A stretch of DNA of 64,000 nt from Fusibacter sp. 3D3 (GCF_001748365.1 NZ_BDHH01000008.1:143057-207056); one strand, 5' to 3'; shown: positions 8,218-18,579, counted from the first letter of the stretch. Program-made: numbers and translations. The notes: generated by a model not told the origin, from the letters alone.

Positions 8218-9579
8218 TTACATCACGATCCTCTTAGCCCACTTCTTAGAAATTACACGCGGCGTCCCCAAGATTACCTTGGTGACTTCTTCAAGTGAAA
8301 CCATAGCAACGACGATATAGACGGGATGCTTTAGAACAAACCCGCCAATAAAGGCGAGTGGCACGCCTATCAGCCAAACACAACCGACTTCTAGCAGCAT
8401 AGAGAAAATCGTATCGCCTCCACTTCTAAAGGTACCAATAATGATGATCGTACTATAGAATTTAAACGGCATAAAGAGTGCCATAACGCGCATGGTGTTA
8501 ATGGTGATTTGGCTCACTTCAGGTGTTAACTTAAAAAAAGTTTGAATCATAATAGGTGCAAGCAGTACGATTAGAAAACCAATAAGAACACCAAATAGGG
8601 CAGCAAGGGCTAAAAATTTATGGTTGTATTCAATGGCATCCTCTATTTTGTTGGCACCTAAGAGATTGCCGAGCATCACAGCTGAAGCGTTGCCAAGACC
8701 AAAGCTTGCCACCATAAAAAGACTGTTAATAATATTGGAGATTTGTACAGAAGCCATGGCATCTGTGCCGATATGCGCATAGACATAGGCATAAGTGGTC
8801 ATGCCTAGTGCCCAAAAAGTTTCGTTTAAAATCACAGGAAAAGCTGTTTTGAAAACCTGCTTAACAGTGGTCAATTTGACGTTGAAGAAGTCCTTTATTT
8901 TCACAGCGAGTACGGGAGAACTTGAGTAAATGCTGTATAATATAATGCTGAGTTCCACAACTCTGGCAATTAACGTTGCAGTCGCCGCACCTTCAATACC
9001 ATATGCTTTAAACCCGAAATGCCCGAAGATGAGCGCATAGTTTAATACGGTGTTGAGGATTAATGAGATGGCACTTGCATACATGGGTAATCTTGCTCTG
9101 CCAATGCTCCTTGAAGAAAAACCATATGCAAAACTCAGTGCGGTTAAAATATAGCTTAGGCTTACAATTTTAAGGTATTTTGAACCGAGGGTAATAACCG
9201 CAGGATCATTTGAGAATAAATCTAAGATGCCCGTTGATTTGAAAAAAGACAGCCCAAAAAAAACACTTGAAACCAATGTCCCAAATGTGATGCCGATCAC
9301 CATTACGTTCTTGATTTTATCAAGTTCTTGATTGCCCCAGTATTGTGCAATATAGATACTGACACCACTATAGGTACCAAATAAGATGAGCGTCATTAAG
9401 AAAAAAACTTGATTGGCAAGACCGACTGCCGCGATATTGGAAGCCCCTAATTGTCCGATCATCACATTATCCACTAGATTGAGCGAAGCGGAGATCATCT
9501 GTTGTAAAACAATTGGAATTGCAATACCAAAGAGCATTTTATAAAAGGTGATATTCTTATTATAGCCGAGTGAAATCAT
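8218..9579 (-). CDS. MATE family efflux transporter
   Basis: The 453-residue integral membrane protein has about 12 hydrophobic helices in two MatE halves. The N-terminal half begins GIAIPIVLQQMISASLNLVD and contains MIGQLGASNIAAVGLANQ, a typical MATE motif. MATE proteins export drugs, toxins or metabolites in exchange for Na+ or H+; the substrate is not predictable. It is transcribed opposite to its neighbours, sharing the 9580-9740 intergenic region with the divergent response-regulator gene. An AGGAGG site precedes its ATG, and a minus-strand TTGTATAAT at about 9612-9620 is a plausible -10 region. Confidence 0.92.
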   Translation of the reverse strand: MISLGYNKNITFYKMLFGIAIPIVLQQMISASLNLVDNVMIGQLGASNIAAVGLANQVFFLMTLILFGTYSGVSIYIAQYWGNQELDKIKNVMVIGITFGTLVSSVFFGLSFFKSTGILDLFSNDPAVITLGSKYLKIVSLSYILTALSFAYGFSSRSIGRARLPMYASAISLILNTVLNYALIFGHFGFKAYGIEGAATATLIARVVELSIILYSIYSSSPVLAVKIKDFFNVKLTTVKQVFKTAFPVILNETFWALGMTTYAYVYAHIGTDAMASVQISNIINSLFMVASFGLGNASAVMLGNLLGANKIEDAIEYNHKFLALAALFGVLIGFLIVLLAPIMIQTFFKLTPEVSQITINTMRVMALFMPFKFYSTIIIIGTFRSGGDTIFSMLLEVGCVWLIGVPLAFIGGFVLKHPVYIVVAMVSLEEVTKVILGTPRVISKKWAKRIVM

Positions 9580-9675
9580 ACTGCCTCCTGAATTTTCGTA
9601 ACCCTAAAGATATTATACAATTTGTTCGACAGAAGATAAAGCATAATAAATTTCCTTGTGTTTATTTTAAGTTCT

Positions 9676-9698
9676 ATTATACAATGGTGTTGTATAAT
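9676..9698. promoter_or_regulatory. Palindrome with divergent -10 elements between MATE and phoP-like genes
   Basis: ATTATACAA (9676-9684) and TTGTATAAT (9690-9698) form a perfect 9-bp dyad with a 5-nt spacer. Each arm contains a TATAAT on one strand. A third ATTATACAA copy lies at about 9612-9620. The dyad may be the response-regulator promoter, an operator, or both. Confidence 0.5.
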
Positions 9699-9740
9699 GA
9701 ATTCATGTAGGAGTGGAAAATATTATATAGAGGTGATTGG

Positions 9741-10439
9741 ATGAAAAAGAATAAGATTTTGATAGTAGATGATGAAATTCATATTTTAGAACTGTTAAGG
9801 TATAATTTAGAAGGCAATGGCTATGAGGTTGTCCAAGCGGAATCGGGCGAAGAAGCAATGACAATCATAGAAAGTCAAACCCTTGAAGGCGTTGTTTTAG
9901 ATTTGATGTTACCGGGAATGGATGGGATAGAAGTGCTTCGTAAAATAAGACAATCCGAACATTCCAGATTACCTGTGATCATGCTAACAGCTAAAAACGA
10001 GGAAATTGATGCTGTTATTGGACTTGAAATGGGTGCGGACGATTACATCGGAAAACCTTTCAGAACGCGAGAACTTATTTCAAGGGTAAAAGCAGTGCTC
10101 AGGAGAGCTGAACTCAGAGAGCTCCCTACGAGTTCGAATATATTGATCAATAAAGAAGGGCTTTCGATCAATACGGAAACACATCAGATTTTTAAAGACA
10201 GTGTTGAACTCATCTTGACGCTTAAAGAATTTGAACTGCTCGAAAAATTAATGAAATCACCAGGCCGTGTATATACGAGAGAAGAACTGCTTGAATCCAT
10301 ATGGGGTTATGATTATGTAGGGGAAACCAGAACAGTGGATGTTCATATCAGACAACTGCGCAAAAAGGTTGAAGAAGATGATAAAAATCCGGAACTCATT
10401 ATAACCGTAAGGGGTATCGGGTACAAATTCAAACCTTAA
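9741..10439 (+). CDS. phoP: OmpR/PhoB-family response regulator, probable phosphate regulator
   Basis: The 232-residue protein has a receiver domain (residues 4-115) with the acidic pocket VDDE, phosphoacceptor Asp54 in VLDLMLPGMDG, and the Lys of the ADDYIGKPF motif. A winged-helix DNA-binding domain (about 135-230) contains LLESIWGYDYVGETRTVDVH and ends in the standard RGIGYKF. The gene is followed after 44 nt by a histidine kinase of PhoR architecture. Both sit immediately upstream of a Pho-box-bearing pstS. That context supports a PhoP/PhoB role in phosphate-starvation response; the sequence alone would only give an OmpR-family regulator. Confidence 0.85.
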   Translation: MKKNKILIVDDEIHILELLRYNLEGNGYEVVQAESGEEAMTIIESQTLEGVVLDLMLPGMDGIEVLRKIRQSEHSRLPVIMLTAKNEEIDAVIGLEMGADDYIGKPFRTRELISRVKAVLRRAELRELPTSSNILINKEGLSINTETHQIFKDSVELILTLKEFELLEKLMKSPGRVYTREELLESIWGYDYVGETRTVDVHIRQLRKKVEEDDKNPELIITVRGIGYKFKP

Positions 10440-10483
10440 TGACACTGAGCAATCTTTACCCTCGTGAATATAAGGAGTATTAA

Positions 10484-12250
10484 ATGAGAAAAAAGATTTT
10501 GGGAACTTTTATTATCATCATCACAGTGTTGACGCTGTCTTTTGTGATGATTACAAACAATTCTCTGATAAGTGCAATGCTTATCCAACATGAAACCAAT
10601 CTGACGAATGAAGTCAGATTGACAGAAAACTTATTAAAAGTATCTTATCATGAGGCGTTCGACTTTCAAGGCTTTTGTGAAGAAATCAAACAAAGCATCA
10701 ATGCCAGAGTGACGATTATAAACAGTGAAGGTGTGGTTCTGGCAGATTCAGATGAAGTTCCTGAATTGATGAACAATCATTTGAACCGAGCAGAAATTAT
10801 TGAAACCAATAAAACGGGTCAACCCGAAACCGCAAAGCGGTTTAGCAATACGCTTAATACGGATTCTCTATATGTCGCAAAGAAAACCACAATCGAAGGG
10901 GTGAATTACTTCATACGAATCTCCGAGCCTCTTGTTGATATTGATGCCATTACGAAAGCGATCAGAAGTTATTCTATGTTGGTCATTATTTTTACCGCAT
11001 TGATGGCTATTTTGATCTCTTTCATAATTACGAGAAGGATCACAAAGTCTCTCTATCAATTGACAGAAATGTCAAATTTGATATCAAATGGAGAATATGG
11101 CAAAAAAATTTACAATCAGTCCAAGGACCAAATTGGGCTTTTGACGGATTCTTTTAATCTGATGAGTAAAAATCTTGAAAGATCCATCAACGAGATCACC
11201 AGTAGAAATAGCGAACTGGAATCCATACTCAACAGTATGATCAACGGGATTATAGCCATAGACAAGAATAGAAATATCTTAATGATCAATAAAATCAGCT
11301 TTGAAATTTTAAATTTACCAGAAGATTATGTTGTGGAAAATGAATCCATGTACAAGATCATCCGAAATGATGAAATTGCAGAGATGGTTGAAATTTCAAT
11401 AAATCAAGGCGTATCTCAGATAAAAGAGATACAATATGTGCATCTGGACAAGATTCTCAGAATTTATATCAATCCGATCAGAACTGCGAACGATGAAAAT
11501 ATCGGCAGTATCGTGGTGATCCAAGATGTGACACAAATTCGGAAACTTGAGCAAATGAGAAGTGATTTTGTATCCAATGTCTCACATGAGCTTAAAACAC
11601 CACTTACTTCGATTAAGGGATTTGTGGACACGCTTAAACAAGGCGCAATAAATGATCATGATACTGCGATGCGGTTTTTAGATATCATAGAAATTGAATC
11701 GGATAGGTTGCATCGATTGATTACAGATATTTTACTACTCTCTGAAATTGAAAGCATGGATCGGGACAGTGAATATTTAGAAGCCAATCTTAAAGCGGTT
11801 TTGGAAGAAGTCTTTGAAATGCTTAAGTCAAAAGCAGATGAAAAAAACATCGCTTTAAAATTTAGTGTTGAAAGGGACTATATCATTTCTGCAAACAGAG
11901 ATCGCATCAAGCAAATGTTTATCAATCTCATTGACAATGCTGTAAAGTATACGGAGAAAGGCCAAGTACAAGTCACAATTGTAGAGAAGAATCCCTGGAT
12001 TCAAATCTTGGTCAAGGATACTGGAATCGGTTTTTCGGAAGTGCATAAGGAGCGATTGTTCGAACGTTTTTATAGAGTGGATAAAGGCAGAAGTCGCTCA
12101 CAAGGCGGGACTGGTCTCGGTCTTTCCATTGTGAAGCACATCGTCCTACTATATAAGGGCAAGATTTCTGTGGAAAGTACCCCCGGACAGGGCACCACTT
12201 TTGAAATTCTACTGCCAAACAAAAGCATCATGGAAAAACTGAATAAATAA
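10484..12250 (+). CDS. phoR: PhoR-like sensor histidine kinase
   Basis: This 588-residue membrane kinase has a first transmembrane helix at about residues 7-28 and an extracytoplasmic region to about 160. A second helix at about 163-185 and a HAMP linker to about 240 follow. A PAS domain spans about 245-345. The dimerisation domain carries the phospho-accepting His near 368 (NVSHELKTPLTSIKG). The HATPase domain has the N box LIDNAVKYTEKG and the G boxes DTGIGFSE and GGTGLGLSIVKH. This TM-HAMP-PAS-HisKA-HATPase order is the PhoR/ResE type. It autophosphorylates and controls the adjacent regulator. Phosphate as the signal is inferred from the pst neighbours. A strong terminator 70 nt downstream ends the operon. 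Confidence 0.87.
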   Translation: MRKKILGTFIIIITVLTLSFVMITNNSLISAMLIQHETNLTNEVRLTENLLKVSYHEAFDFQGFCEEIKQSINARVTIINSEGVVLADSDEVPELMNNHLNRAEIIETNKTGQPETAKRFSNTLNTDSLYVAKKTTIEGVNYFIRISEPLVDIDAITKAIRSYSMLVIIFTALMAILISFIITRRITKSLYQLTEMSNLISNGEYGKKIYNQSKDQIGLLTDSFNLMSKNLERSINEITSRNSELESILNSMINGIIAIDKNRNILMINKISFEILNLPEDYVVENESMYKIIRNDEIAEMVEISINQGVSQIKEIQYVHLDKILRIYINPIRTANDENIGSIVVIQDVTQIRKLEQMRSDFVSNVSHELKTPLTSIKGFVDTLKQGAINDHDTAMRFLDIIEIESDRLHRLITDILLLSEIESMDRDSEYLEANLKAVLEEVFEMLKSKADEKNIALKFSVERDYIISANRDRIKQMFINLIDNAVKYTEKGQVQVTIVEKNPWIQILVKDTGIGFSEVHKERLFERFYRVDKGRSRSQGGTGLGLSIVKHIVLLYKGKISVESTPGQGTTFEILLPNKSIMEKLNK

Positions 12251-12322
12251 AGTGAAGCTTAAAGCAAAGCTGAGTCTAGAAAAGAGCCTAGCTTTGCGAA
12301 AAGGATAGAACGGAAAAAAAGG

Positions 12323-12372
12323 GAGCTGTCTCAAATGATTGAAAAATCATTTGAGACAGCTCTTTCTGTTTT
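12323..12372 (+). terminator. Strong rho-independent terminator after phoPR
   Basis: A perfect 18-bp stem (12323-12340 with 12345-12362) closes on a GAAA tetraloop and is followed by TTTCTGTTTT. It separates the regulator operon from pstS. Confidence 0.9.
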
Positions 12373-12451
12373 AAATCTCCGTTCTTGCACCCTGGTTTTG
12401 CTACTTATTAGGGCGTGTGCTCGGGTAAATCGGATTTAATACCAAAGCCAC

Positions 12452-12479
12452 TTTACATCCATTTTACATTAGATTTATT
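12452..12479 (+). promoter_or_regulatory. Pho box upstream of pstS
   Basis: Three direct repeats recur with exact 11-bp spacing: TTTACA at 12452, TTTACA at 12463 and TTTATT at 12474. This periodicity fits PhoP/PhoB binding (Bacillus PhoP repeats resemble TTAACA). The boxes end 85 nt before the pstS start and after the phoPR terminator, so they probably activate the pst transcript. Confidence 0.7.
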
Positions 12480-12564
12480 TGTTTATAACAAAGGGGTGTT
12501 AAAGTGTATTTGAGGTTGATCATTAAACAACAAAATAAACAATCTATTTGGAGGAAGTATTATA

Positions 12565-13614
12565 ATGAAGAATTTAAAGGTTTTAGGCGTATTAATGCTT
12601 GTATTTACGTTAATGTTCACAATGACAGCTTGTGGTTCAAAAACAGAACCAACACCAGCAGCAGCAGCACCAACACCAGCACCAGCTGCAGCAGCACCAG
12701 CACCAGCTGCACCAGCACCAGCTGAAGAAGTGAGCAAACTTGAAGGACAAGTTATTGTTGATGGTTCTGGCACAGTTTATCCTTTGATGGCAAATATTGC
12801 AGAAGAGTATATGGTAAATGTTCAACCAGATGTCAGCGTACAAGTGGGTCGTGCAGGTTCAAGCGCAGGATTTAAGAAATTCATTCCAGGAGAAATAGAT
12901 TTTTCGGATGCATCAAGGGCTATTAAAGATGCAGAAATTGAAGGCTTAAAAGAAAAAGGTTATGAGTACGGCAAAGACGTATTTGAATTTAAATTGGCAT
13001 ATGATGGCTTAACCATGGTCATCAACAAAGACAACACATGGGCAACGGAAATGACCAAAGATGAAATTGTCAATATGTATTTAGCGGGCAAATTCAAAGA
13101 AGACGATAAAGTATTATGGTCGGATATCAGAGCTGAATGGCCAGCAGAAGAAATCAAATTTTATGGACCGAATGAAAACCACGGTACTTATGAGTTTTTC
13201 TTCGAAAAAATCTTAGATGAGCAACCAATGGTAACGACTGCAAATTTACAGCAAGAGTATTCAACTCTAGTAGACTTGGTATCTAAAGATAAAAATGCAA
13301 TTGCGTTTTTCGGTTATGGTTATTATGACAGCAATAAAGATAAGTTAACAGCAGTAAAAGTAGATTTTGGTAATGGTCCTGTGGAACCGACACTGGATAC
13401 AATTGGTGAAGAATTAGCTTATGCTGGTTTTACAAGACCTGTATTCACATATCTCAATGTGAAGTACGCTTTAGAAAAACCACAAGTTCTTGATTATGCT
13501 AAATATGTTGTATCGCCAGAAGGCGCAGCAAGATTAGCAGGTGAAAACGGTTTTGCACCAATGCCAGCAAGTGTTTATGAAGGCTACGCAAAACAACTTG
13601 AAGCACTTAAATAA
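12565..13614 (+). CDS. pstS: PstS phosphate-binding lipoprotein
   Basis: The 349-residue precursor starts with a lipoprotein signal peptide ending in the lipobox MTAC|G (Cys near 23). A low-complexity Ala/Pro spacer (residues about 30-55) follows, then a PBP-like domain. The phosphate-site signatures IVDGSGTVYPL, GSSAGFKKF and FSDASRAIKDAE match PstS. It captures inorganic phosphate outside the membrane for the PstCAB ABC importer encoded next. The Pho box upstream and the regulator genes before it support induction by phosphate limitation. An AGGAAG site precedes the ATG. The repetitive spacer is an anchor extension not found in all PstS proteins. Confidence 0.93.
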   Translation: MKNLKVLGVLMLVFTLMFTMTACGSKTEPTPAAAAPTPAPAAAAPAPAAPAPAEEVSKLEGQVIVDGSGTVYPLMANIAEEYMVNVQPDVSVQVGRAGSSAGFKKFIPGEIDFSDASRAIKDAEIEGLKEKGYEYGKDVFEFKLAYDGLTMVINKDNTWATEMTKDEIVNMYLAGKFKEDDKVLWSDIRAEWPAEEIKFYGPNENHGTYEFFFEKILDEQPMVTTANLQQEYSTLVDLVSKDKNAIAFFGYGYYDSNKDKLTAVKVDFGNGPVEPTLDTIGEELAYAGFTRPVFTYLNVKYALEKPQVLDYAKYVVSPEGAARLAGENGFAPMPASVYEGYAKQLEALK

Positions 13615-13632
13615 ATAAAAGAGTAGGTCATA

Positions 13633-13664
13633 TTAAGATGAGGGGGATATACTCCTCATCTTAA
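13633..13664 (+). other. Intercistronic stem-loop between pstS and pstC
   Basis: TTAAGATGAGG (13633-13643) pairs perfectly with CCTCATCTTAA (13654-13664) around a 10-nt loop. No U-run follows. A likely role is mRNA processing or 3' protection giving more PstS than permease. Confidence 0.65.
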
Positions 13665-13689
13665 AATAGGTTATGGAGGAGTGAGCCAC

Positions 13690-14613
13690 TTGGAACAAAA
13701 AACGAATGTCAGGGCCATCATTAAGAACAATTTTGCAAAGAAAAAGCGGACAACAGATAAGGCAATGCCTATTTTCTTTTTAGTATGTGCATCAGTGTCC
13801 GTAATAACAACCATTGGCATTGTTTTGACGCTTTTTACAGATGCTTATAAATTTTTTCAAAAGGTACCGTTTTCTGACTTTTTCAGTACAAATCTTGCGC
13901 CGCTTAGTCCAGAACCGCATTTTGGCATTTTGCCATTGATCAACGGGACTTTGCTAACATCACTTATTGCAATGGCAGTAGCGGTGCCACTAGGGCTTAC
14001 AGCCGCTATGTATCTCAGTGAATTTGCTTCTGATAAAGTGAGGCGCGTATTAAAACCGATGATGGAGCTTTTAGCAGGTGTCCCCACAATTGTATATGGC
14101 TTTTTCGCCTACTCATTTGTGACGCCATTACTCATGAAAATCATTCCAACACTTGAAGCTAAAAATGCGCTTAGTCCTGGCATTGTCATGGGCATTATGA
14201 TATTACCACTTGTGACATCGCTGTCGGAAGATGCGATGAAATCAGTTCCAGAGGCCATGAGAGAAGGCGCTTATGGCCTTGGATCCACTAAACTGGAAGT
14301 GACTTTAAAGGTCGTTATTCCTGCCGCAATTTCGGGGATTATGGCTTCGTTTGTACTTGCAATATCCAGAGCGATTGGTGAAACCATGATTGTGACCATT
14401 GCAAGCGGTAGTTCTAAGAATTTCACCTTTGATATCACACAATCCATGCAAACTATGACAGGTTATATTGTAGAGTTTACAAGTGGTGATGCGGGGAGTG
14501 GGACTACAGGCTATTATAGCTTGTATGCAGTAGGGTTGATGCTTTTCTTGTTTACTTTGGTTCTAAATCTGATCGCACAATATATCTCTAAAAAGTTTAG
14601 GGAGGAATACTAA
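13690..14613 (+). CDS. pstC: PstC phosphate ABC transporter permease
   Basis: The protein of about 307 residues has six hydrophobic helices and the ABC-permease EAA-type loop EAMREGAYGLGSTKLEVTLK. It matches PstC, whose family has an extended N-terminal helix before the permease domain (here PIFFLVCASVSVITTIGIV). I choose the TTG at 13690 because it lies 10 nt after GGAGG. The GTG at 13681 directly abuts that site and is poorly placed. The stop TAA shares one base with the pstA start, so translation is coupled. It forms the membrane channel with PstA. Confidence 0.9.
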   Translation: MEQKTNVRAIIKNNFAKKKRTTDKAMPIFFLVCASVSVITTIGIVLTLFTDAYKFFQKVPFSDFFSTNLAPLSPEPHFGILPLINGTLLTSLIAMAVAVPLGLTAAMYLSEFASDKVRRVLKPMMELLAGVPTIVYGFFAYSFVTPLLMKIIPTLEAKNALSPGIVMGIMILPLVTSLSEDAMKSVPEAMREGAYGLGSTKLEVTLKVVIPAAISGIMASFVLAISRAIGETMIVTIASGSSKNFTFDITQSMQTMTGYIVEFTSGDAGSGTTGYYSLYAVGLMLFLFTLVLNLIAQYISKKFREEY

Positions 14614-15536
14614 TGATGAATTACGAAATTGAATTAACCTCAAAAGAAGCGGATAAAGCGTATAAGATAGATATCAACAAAAAGAGAATTGATCACCGAA
14701 TTTTACTCAATAATATTGCAAAAAAGGCTTTTTTCTCGTCTATGATCTTTGCTTTAATCGTACTGGGCTTGTTGCTCTATAGAATTGGTGTACAGAGTAT
14801 CGGTTGGATTGATTTGCAGTTTTTAACAGGTAAACTTTCCATTTCTCCAGAAAAAGCAGGTATTTTTGGTGCGATTATTGGCACTGTTGGGTTGATTTGT
14901 GTGGTCATTCCAGTGACCCTTGTGATCGGAGTCTCCACAGCTATTTATCTTGAAGAATATGCCACACAAGGTAAGATTTCAGGTTTTATCAAGGTCAATT
15001 TATCCAATCTTGCAAGTGTGCCTTCCGTTATATTTGGATTACTAGGCCTATCATTGTTTGGGAGATTCTTCAATCTGGGTTCAAGCATACTCGCTGGAGG
15101 ACTCACTTTATCCCTTTTAGTTTTGCCAATCGTGGTGGTATCTAGTCAAGAAGCCATTAAAGCGGTCCCAGGCTTTTTAAGAGAAGCGTCGAATGGTATG
15201 GGTGCTGATAAGTGGACGACGATCAAAAAGGTCGTTTTACCAGTGGCACTTCCAGGTATTTTAACAGGTGCAATTCTGGCGATTTCAAGGGCAATTGGCG
15301 AGACAGCACCGCTTGTAGTGCTAGGTATTCCAACGCTTATTATGAGAGTGCCAAAATCGTTTATGGACGATTTTACGACGTTGCCTATTCAAATATATTA
15401 TTGGACCCTAGACACCGTTTTAACACCAGAATATGCAAATCTTGCAGCGGCAACAATTGTTGTTTTATTAGTCACTTTATTTCTCATGAACTCAGTTGCT
15501 ATTTTTATTAGAAACAAATATCAGCGTGGATTTTAA
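14613..15536 (+). CDS. pstA: PstA phosphate ABC transporter permease
   Basis: The 307-residue inner-membrane protein has about six helices. The permease coupling loop is [20 protein letters not shown], followed by the conserved [16 protein letters not shown] of PstA. It pairs with PstC to form the phosphate channel energised by PstB. The N-terminal 35 residues are charged and cytoplasmic, somewhat longer than in many PstA proteins. The start ATG is duplicated (14613 and 14616), with GGAGGAATAC just upstream inside the pstC end. Confidence 0.92.
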   Translation: MMNYEIELTSKEADKAYKIDINKKRIDHRILLNNIAKKAFFSSMIFALIVLGLLLYRIGVQSIGWIDLQFLTGKLSISPEKAGIFGAIIGTVGLICVVIPVTLVIGVSTAIYLEEYATQGKISGFIKVNLSNLASVPSVIFGLLGLSLFGRFFNLGSSILAGGLTLSLLVLPIVVVSSQEAIKAVPGFLREASNGMGADKWTTIKKVVLPVALPGILTGAILAISRAIGETAPLVVLGIPTLIMRVPKSFMDDFTTLPIQIYYWTLDTVLTPEYANLAAATIVVLLVTLFLMNSVAIFIRNKYQRGF

Positions 15537-15561
15537 CGTAGATTTTATGGAGGATACTAAA

Positions 15562-16341
15562 TTGTCAAAACAAATCATAACATCGGAAGAGTATGTGTAT
15601 GATGTACAGGGCTTAAACCTTTGGTATGGGAGCGATCAAGCGCTGAATGACATCAACATGAAGATTAACAAGAACGAAGTAACAGCTATTATTGGGCCTT
15701 CTGGTTGTGGCAAATCCACTTTTATCAAAACTTTAAATCGAATGATTGAAAACATACCCATCGTAAAAACATCTGGAGAAATCCTATATCACGGCAAGAA
15801 TATCTTTGACAAATCCGTAAGAGTGGAAGAACTTAGAACTACTGTAGGGATGGTTTTCCAGAAGCCGAATCCCTTTCCAAAGTCTATCTTTGAAAACGTC
15901 GTTTATGGGCCTAAAATTCATGGCATCAAGGATAAACAAGTGCTCATGGAAATTTGTGAAACGAGTCTTAAAAGTGCCGCACTTTGGACTGAAGTTAAGG
16001 ATCGGCTTCACGATAATGCATATGGTCTTTCTGGCGGTCAGCAACAGAGATTGTGTATTGCAAGATGCCTTGCAGTTCAACCCGATGTCATCCTCATGGA
16101 TGAGCCCACATCGGCACTTGATCCAATCGCAACTGCAAAGATTGAAGAACTTATCAACCGCCTTAAATCAGAGTATACCATCGCCATTGTTACGCACTCC
16201 ATGCAACAAGCAGGGCGTATTTCAGATAAAACAGCTTTTTTCCTAATGGGAGAATTAATTGAATACGATGGTACCGAAATTATCTTTTCAAATCCTAGAG
16301 ATAAGCGTACAGAAGATTACATCACAGGCAGATTTGGTTGA
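15562..16341 (+). CDS. pstB: PstB phosphate ABC transporter ATPase
   Basis: The 259-residue ATPase has Walker [11 protein letters not shown]-loop [11 protein letters not shown] (the KPNPFP extension is diagnostic of PstB), signature LSGGQQQRL and Walker [13 protein letters not shown]. It hydrolyses ATP to drive PstCA. The frame is open from 15496, but the TTG at 15562 has GGAGG exactly 8 nt upstream and gives the usual PstB length of about 250-260 residues. The gene after it is a chemotaxis receptor, placed where phoU would normally follow. Confidence 0.94.
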   Translation: MSKQIITSEEYVYDVQGLNLWYGSDQALNDINMKINKNEVTAIIGPSGCGKSTFIKTLNRMIENIPIVKTSGEILYHGKNIFDKSVRVEELRTTVGMVFQKPNPFPKSIFENVVYGPKIHGIKDKQVLMEICETSLKSAALWTEVKDRLHDNAYGLSGGQQQRLCIARCLAVQPDVILMDEPTSALDPIATAKIEELINRLKSEYTIAIVTHSMQQAGRISDKTAFFLMGELIEYDGTEIIFSNPRDKRTEDYITGRFG

Positions 16342-16390
16342 TCAGTTGTGAATATCAATTATTTAAAAAAATATTGATAGGAGAAATCGC

Positions 16391-18553
16391 ATGTTCGTGG
16401 AGATGAAGCCTCACAAGATTAAACTGAGCACAAAGCATAGAAGCATAACATCAATCTTTGAAAAAGGTAAAGGGGCTAATTTTACACATCTAAAAATACA
16501 GACTAAATTGCTCATTATGGTTCTACTCACAAGTTTAGTGCCTTTAGGAGTACTGGGCATGATTAGCGTCGATAAAGCCAGTTCGGAAATCAAGTCTGAA
16601 ATTTATAAGCAAAATCAACTTTTCACCAATTTATCGCAAGAGCGTATTCAAGCTTATTTTTCAAGTCGAGAAGGGGATTCTAGACTTCTTGCAGAATCCA
16701 AAATTGTACGTGACGGGATAGAGCAATTAAATACTTTTAATGTCACACCAGATGAAAAGGGAATCATTGAAAATGATTTTGAGCATATCTTGCAAACGGC
16801 ACTTGAGCAATATGCTTATACAGATATCTTTCTAACCAATCAATATAATGAAGTGGTTTATTCCATCAATTATGAAAAATTGGATATGGCGCCTTTAGTT
16901 GTGGCAGGTGATTACTGTGAAAAAGCCTTAGCGGGCGTTCAAAATTGGTCTCATATTTTTAGAAACACTTTTATTGATGATAACATCATGGTTTTATCGA
17001 CTCCCATCTACAATTATAATAACCGCTCTTCAGAAGCTATCGGGACTCTTAACATCGTACTCAATCAAGGTGCCATAAACGAGATTGTAAAAAGTGGTGT
17101 TGAAAAAATGGGCTTATCCTCAGATGCCTATTTAGTGGATGAAACAGGACTTTTACTCTCGGATGCGATTCAGGATGGACAAAAATCACTAGAAAATTCA
17201 ATTGAAACGCAAGGCGTAGCTGTATTAAAAACGGCCATCAACGATAAAAATTTGAATTTTAATGAAACTTTGAATTACAAAAACATGGCAGGTAAAATCG
17301 TTATTGGGACTTTGTCTGTGACCCAGATTGGCGATTGGATGGTCGGTTTTGTCACAGAAGTTCCAGAGGAAGAGGCTCTAAGTAAAATCGCAAATGTCAG
17401 AACGCATTTGTTCCGAGTATCTGCTGTGATTATTTTATTTTGTATACTACTTGCCATAATGATTGCCAATACGATAAGAAAGCCGATTTATCAAATCATC
17501 GACTTAACGCACAAAATTGCTGAGTATGATTTGAGCATGGACCTTGATGCTGAAAAGATGGACTATAAAGATGAAATGAGCGACCTAAAAAGGGCTATTA
17601 CAAAGATTGTTTCGAACTTTAAAGAGATCATAAAAGAGGTAGATCATTCTTCTAAACAAGTATCAGGTGCAGCTAAAAATTTAAATGATAATGCTTCGAT
17701 TTCACTGGGGGTAACAGAAGAAGTGACCATTGCTGTACAAGAAATCGCTTTAGGCTCTGGTGTTCAAGCGAAGCATGCGCTTCAAAGTTTTGCGAAGACA
17801 GAAGAACTGAGTGAGATTTTAAAACAGGATCAAAGAGAAGTAAAAGACATTTCTAATGCTATTATTGACGTAGATGCCTTAGCAGATCAAGGTCTAGAAA
17901 TTATAAAGCAGTTGACCTTGATCAACGCGTCTTCAACTAAAGCCAATAAAGAAGTGCATAGAAGTATTATCAAATCCGCTGAGGATTCTAAAAAAATTGA
18001 AAAAGCGAGTACGATGATCCGGTCTATCGCTGACCAGACAAACCTATTGGCACTCAATGCTTCAATTGAAGCAGCCAGAGCTGGGCAACACGGAAGAGGA
18101 TTTTCAGTGGTGGCCGATGAAATCAGGCTTTTAGCAGAACAATCCAAAGCGTCTACAGGTATCATCAATACGATTATCGATGACCTCACAAAGGATAATC
18201 AGAACATAATGACCACGGTTGAAGCGTTAATTTCCATTTCAGAAGCTCAAATAGGTAGTGTTGAGGTCACAAGAAAAAAATATAATGAAATTGCAAAGGC
18301 TATTAAAAATATTGAGAAAAAACTCGGTTTGCTTGAAAATTCAAGGATAAATATTGAAAATGCACGATTTGAGGTCGAAGAGATGATCCAATCCCTGTCT
18401 GCAGTAAGTGAAGAAAATTCTGCCAGTACTGAGGAAGTTGTGGCATCGGTGGAAGAGCAAAGTCAAGTTATAAGCGATATTTTTAATGCCTGTGAAAGAC
18501 TGAGTGCACTTGCTGAAAAGATGGATGGCACGATTCAAATTTTCAAATTATAG
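16391..18553 (+). CDS. Membrane methyl-accepting chemotaxis protein with dCache-like sensor
   Basis: The 720-residue receptor has a transmembrane helix near residues 38-60 and an extracytoplasmic sensor of about 280 residues, compatible with a double Cache domain. A second helix lies near 338-360, a HAMP follows to about 415, and the long signalling hairpin has tip [20 protein letters not shown]. It has its own GGAG site 49 nt after pstB. Its place between pstB and phoU suggests co-expression with the phosphate importer. The ligand could therefore be phosphate or a phosphorylated compound, which is inference only. Sequence supports the MCP family firmly. Confidence 0.9.
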   Translation: MFVEMKPHKIKLSTKHRSITSIFEKGKGANFTHLKIQTKLLIMVLLTSLVPLGVLGMISVDKASSEIKSEIYKQNQLFTNLSQERIQAYFSSREGDSRLLAESKIVRDGIEQLNTFNVTPDEKGIIENDFEHILQTALEQYAYTDIFLTNQYNEVVYSINYEKLDMAPLVVAGDYCEKALAGVQNWSHIFRNTFIDDNIMVLSTPIYNYNNRSSEAIGTLNIVLNQGAINEIVKSGVEKMGLSSDAYLVDETGLLLSDAIQDGQKSLENSIETQGVAVLKTAINDKNLNFNETLNYKNMAGKIVIGTLSVTQIGDWMVGFVTEVPEEEALSKIANVRTHLFRVSAVIILFCILLAIMIANTIRKPIYQIIDLTHKIAEYDLSMDLDAEKMDYKDEMSDLKRAITKIVSNFKEIIKEVDHSSKQVSGAAKNLNDNASISLGVTEEVTIAVQEIALGSGVQAKHALQSFAKTEELSEILKQDQREVKDISNAIIDVDALADQGLEIIKQLTLINASSTKANKEVHRSIIKSAEDSKKIEKASTMIRSIADQTNLLALNASIEAARAGQHGRGFSVVADEIRLLAEQSKASTGIINTIIDDLTKDNQNIMTTVEALISISEAQIGSVEVTRKKYNEIAKAIKNIEKKLGLLENSRINIENARFEVEEMIQSLSAVSEENSASTEEVVASVEEQSQVISDIFNACERLSALAEKMDGTIQIFKL

Positions 18554-18579
18554 AAAAGCAAATCACAAGGAGAATATAA

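Noticed and set aside
12483-12843. Reverse-strand ORFs opposite pstS
   Set aside because: They mirror the Ala/Pro-repeat coding DNA of the PstS linker and carry no ribosome binding site.
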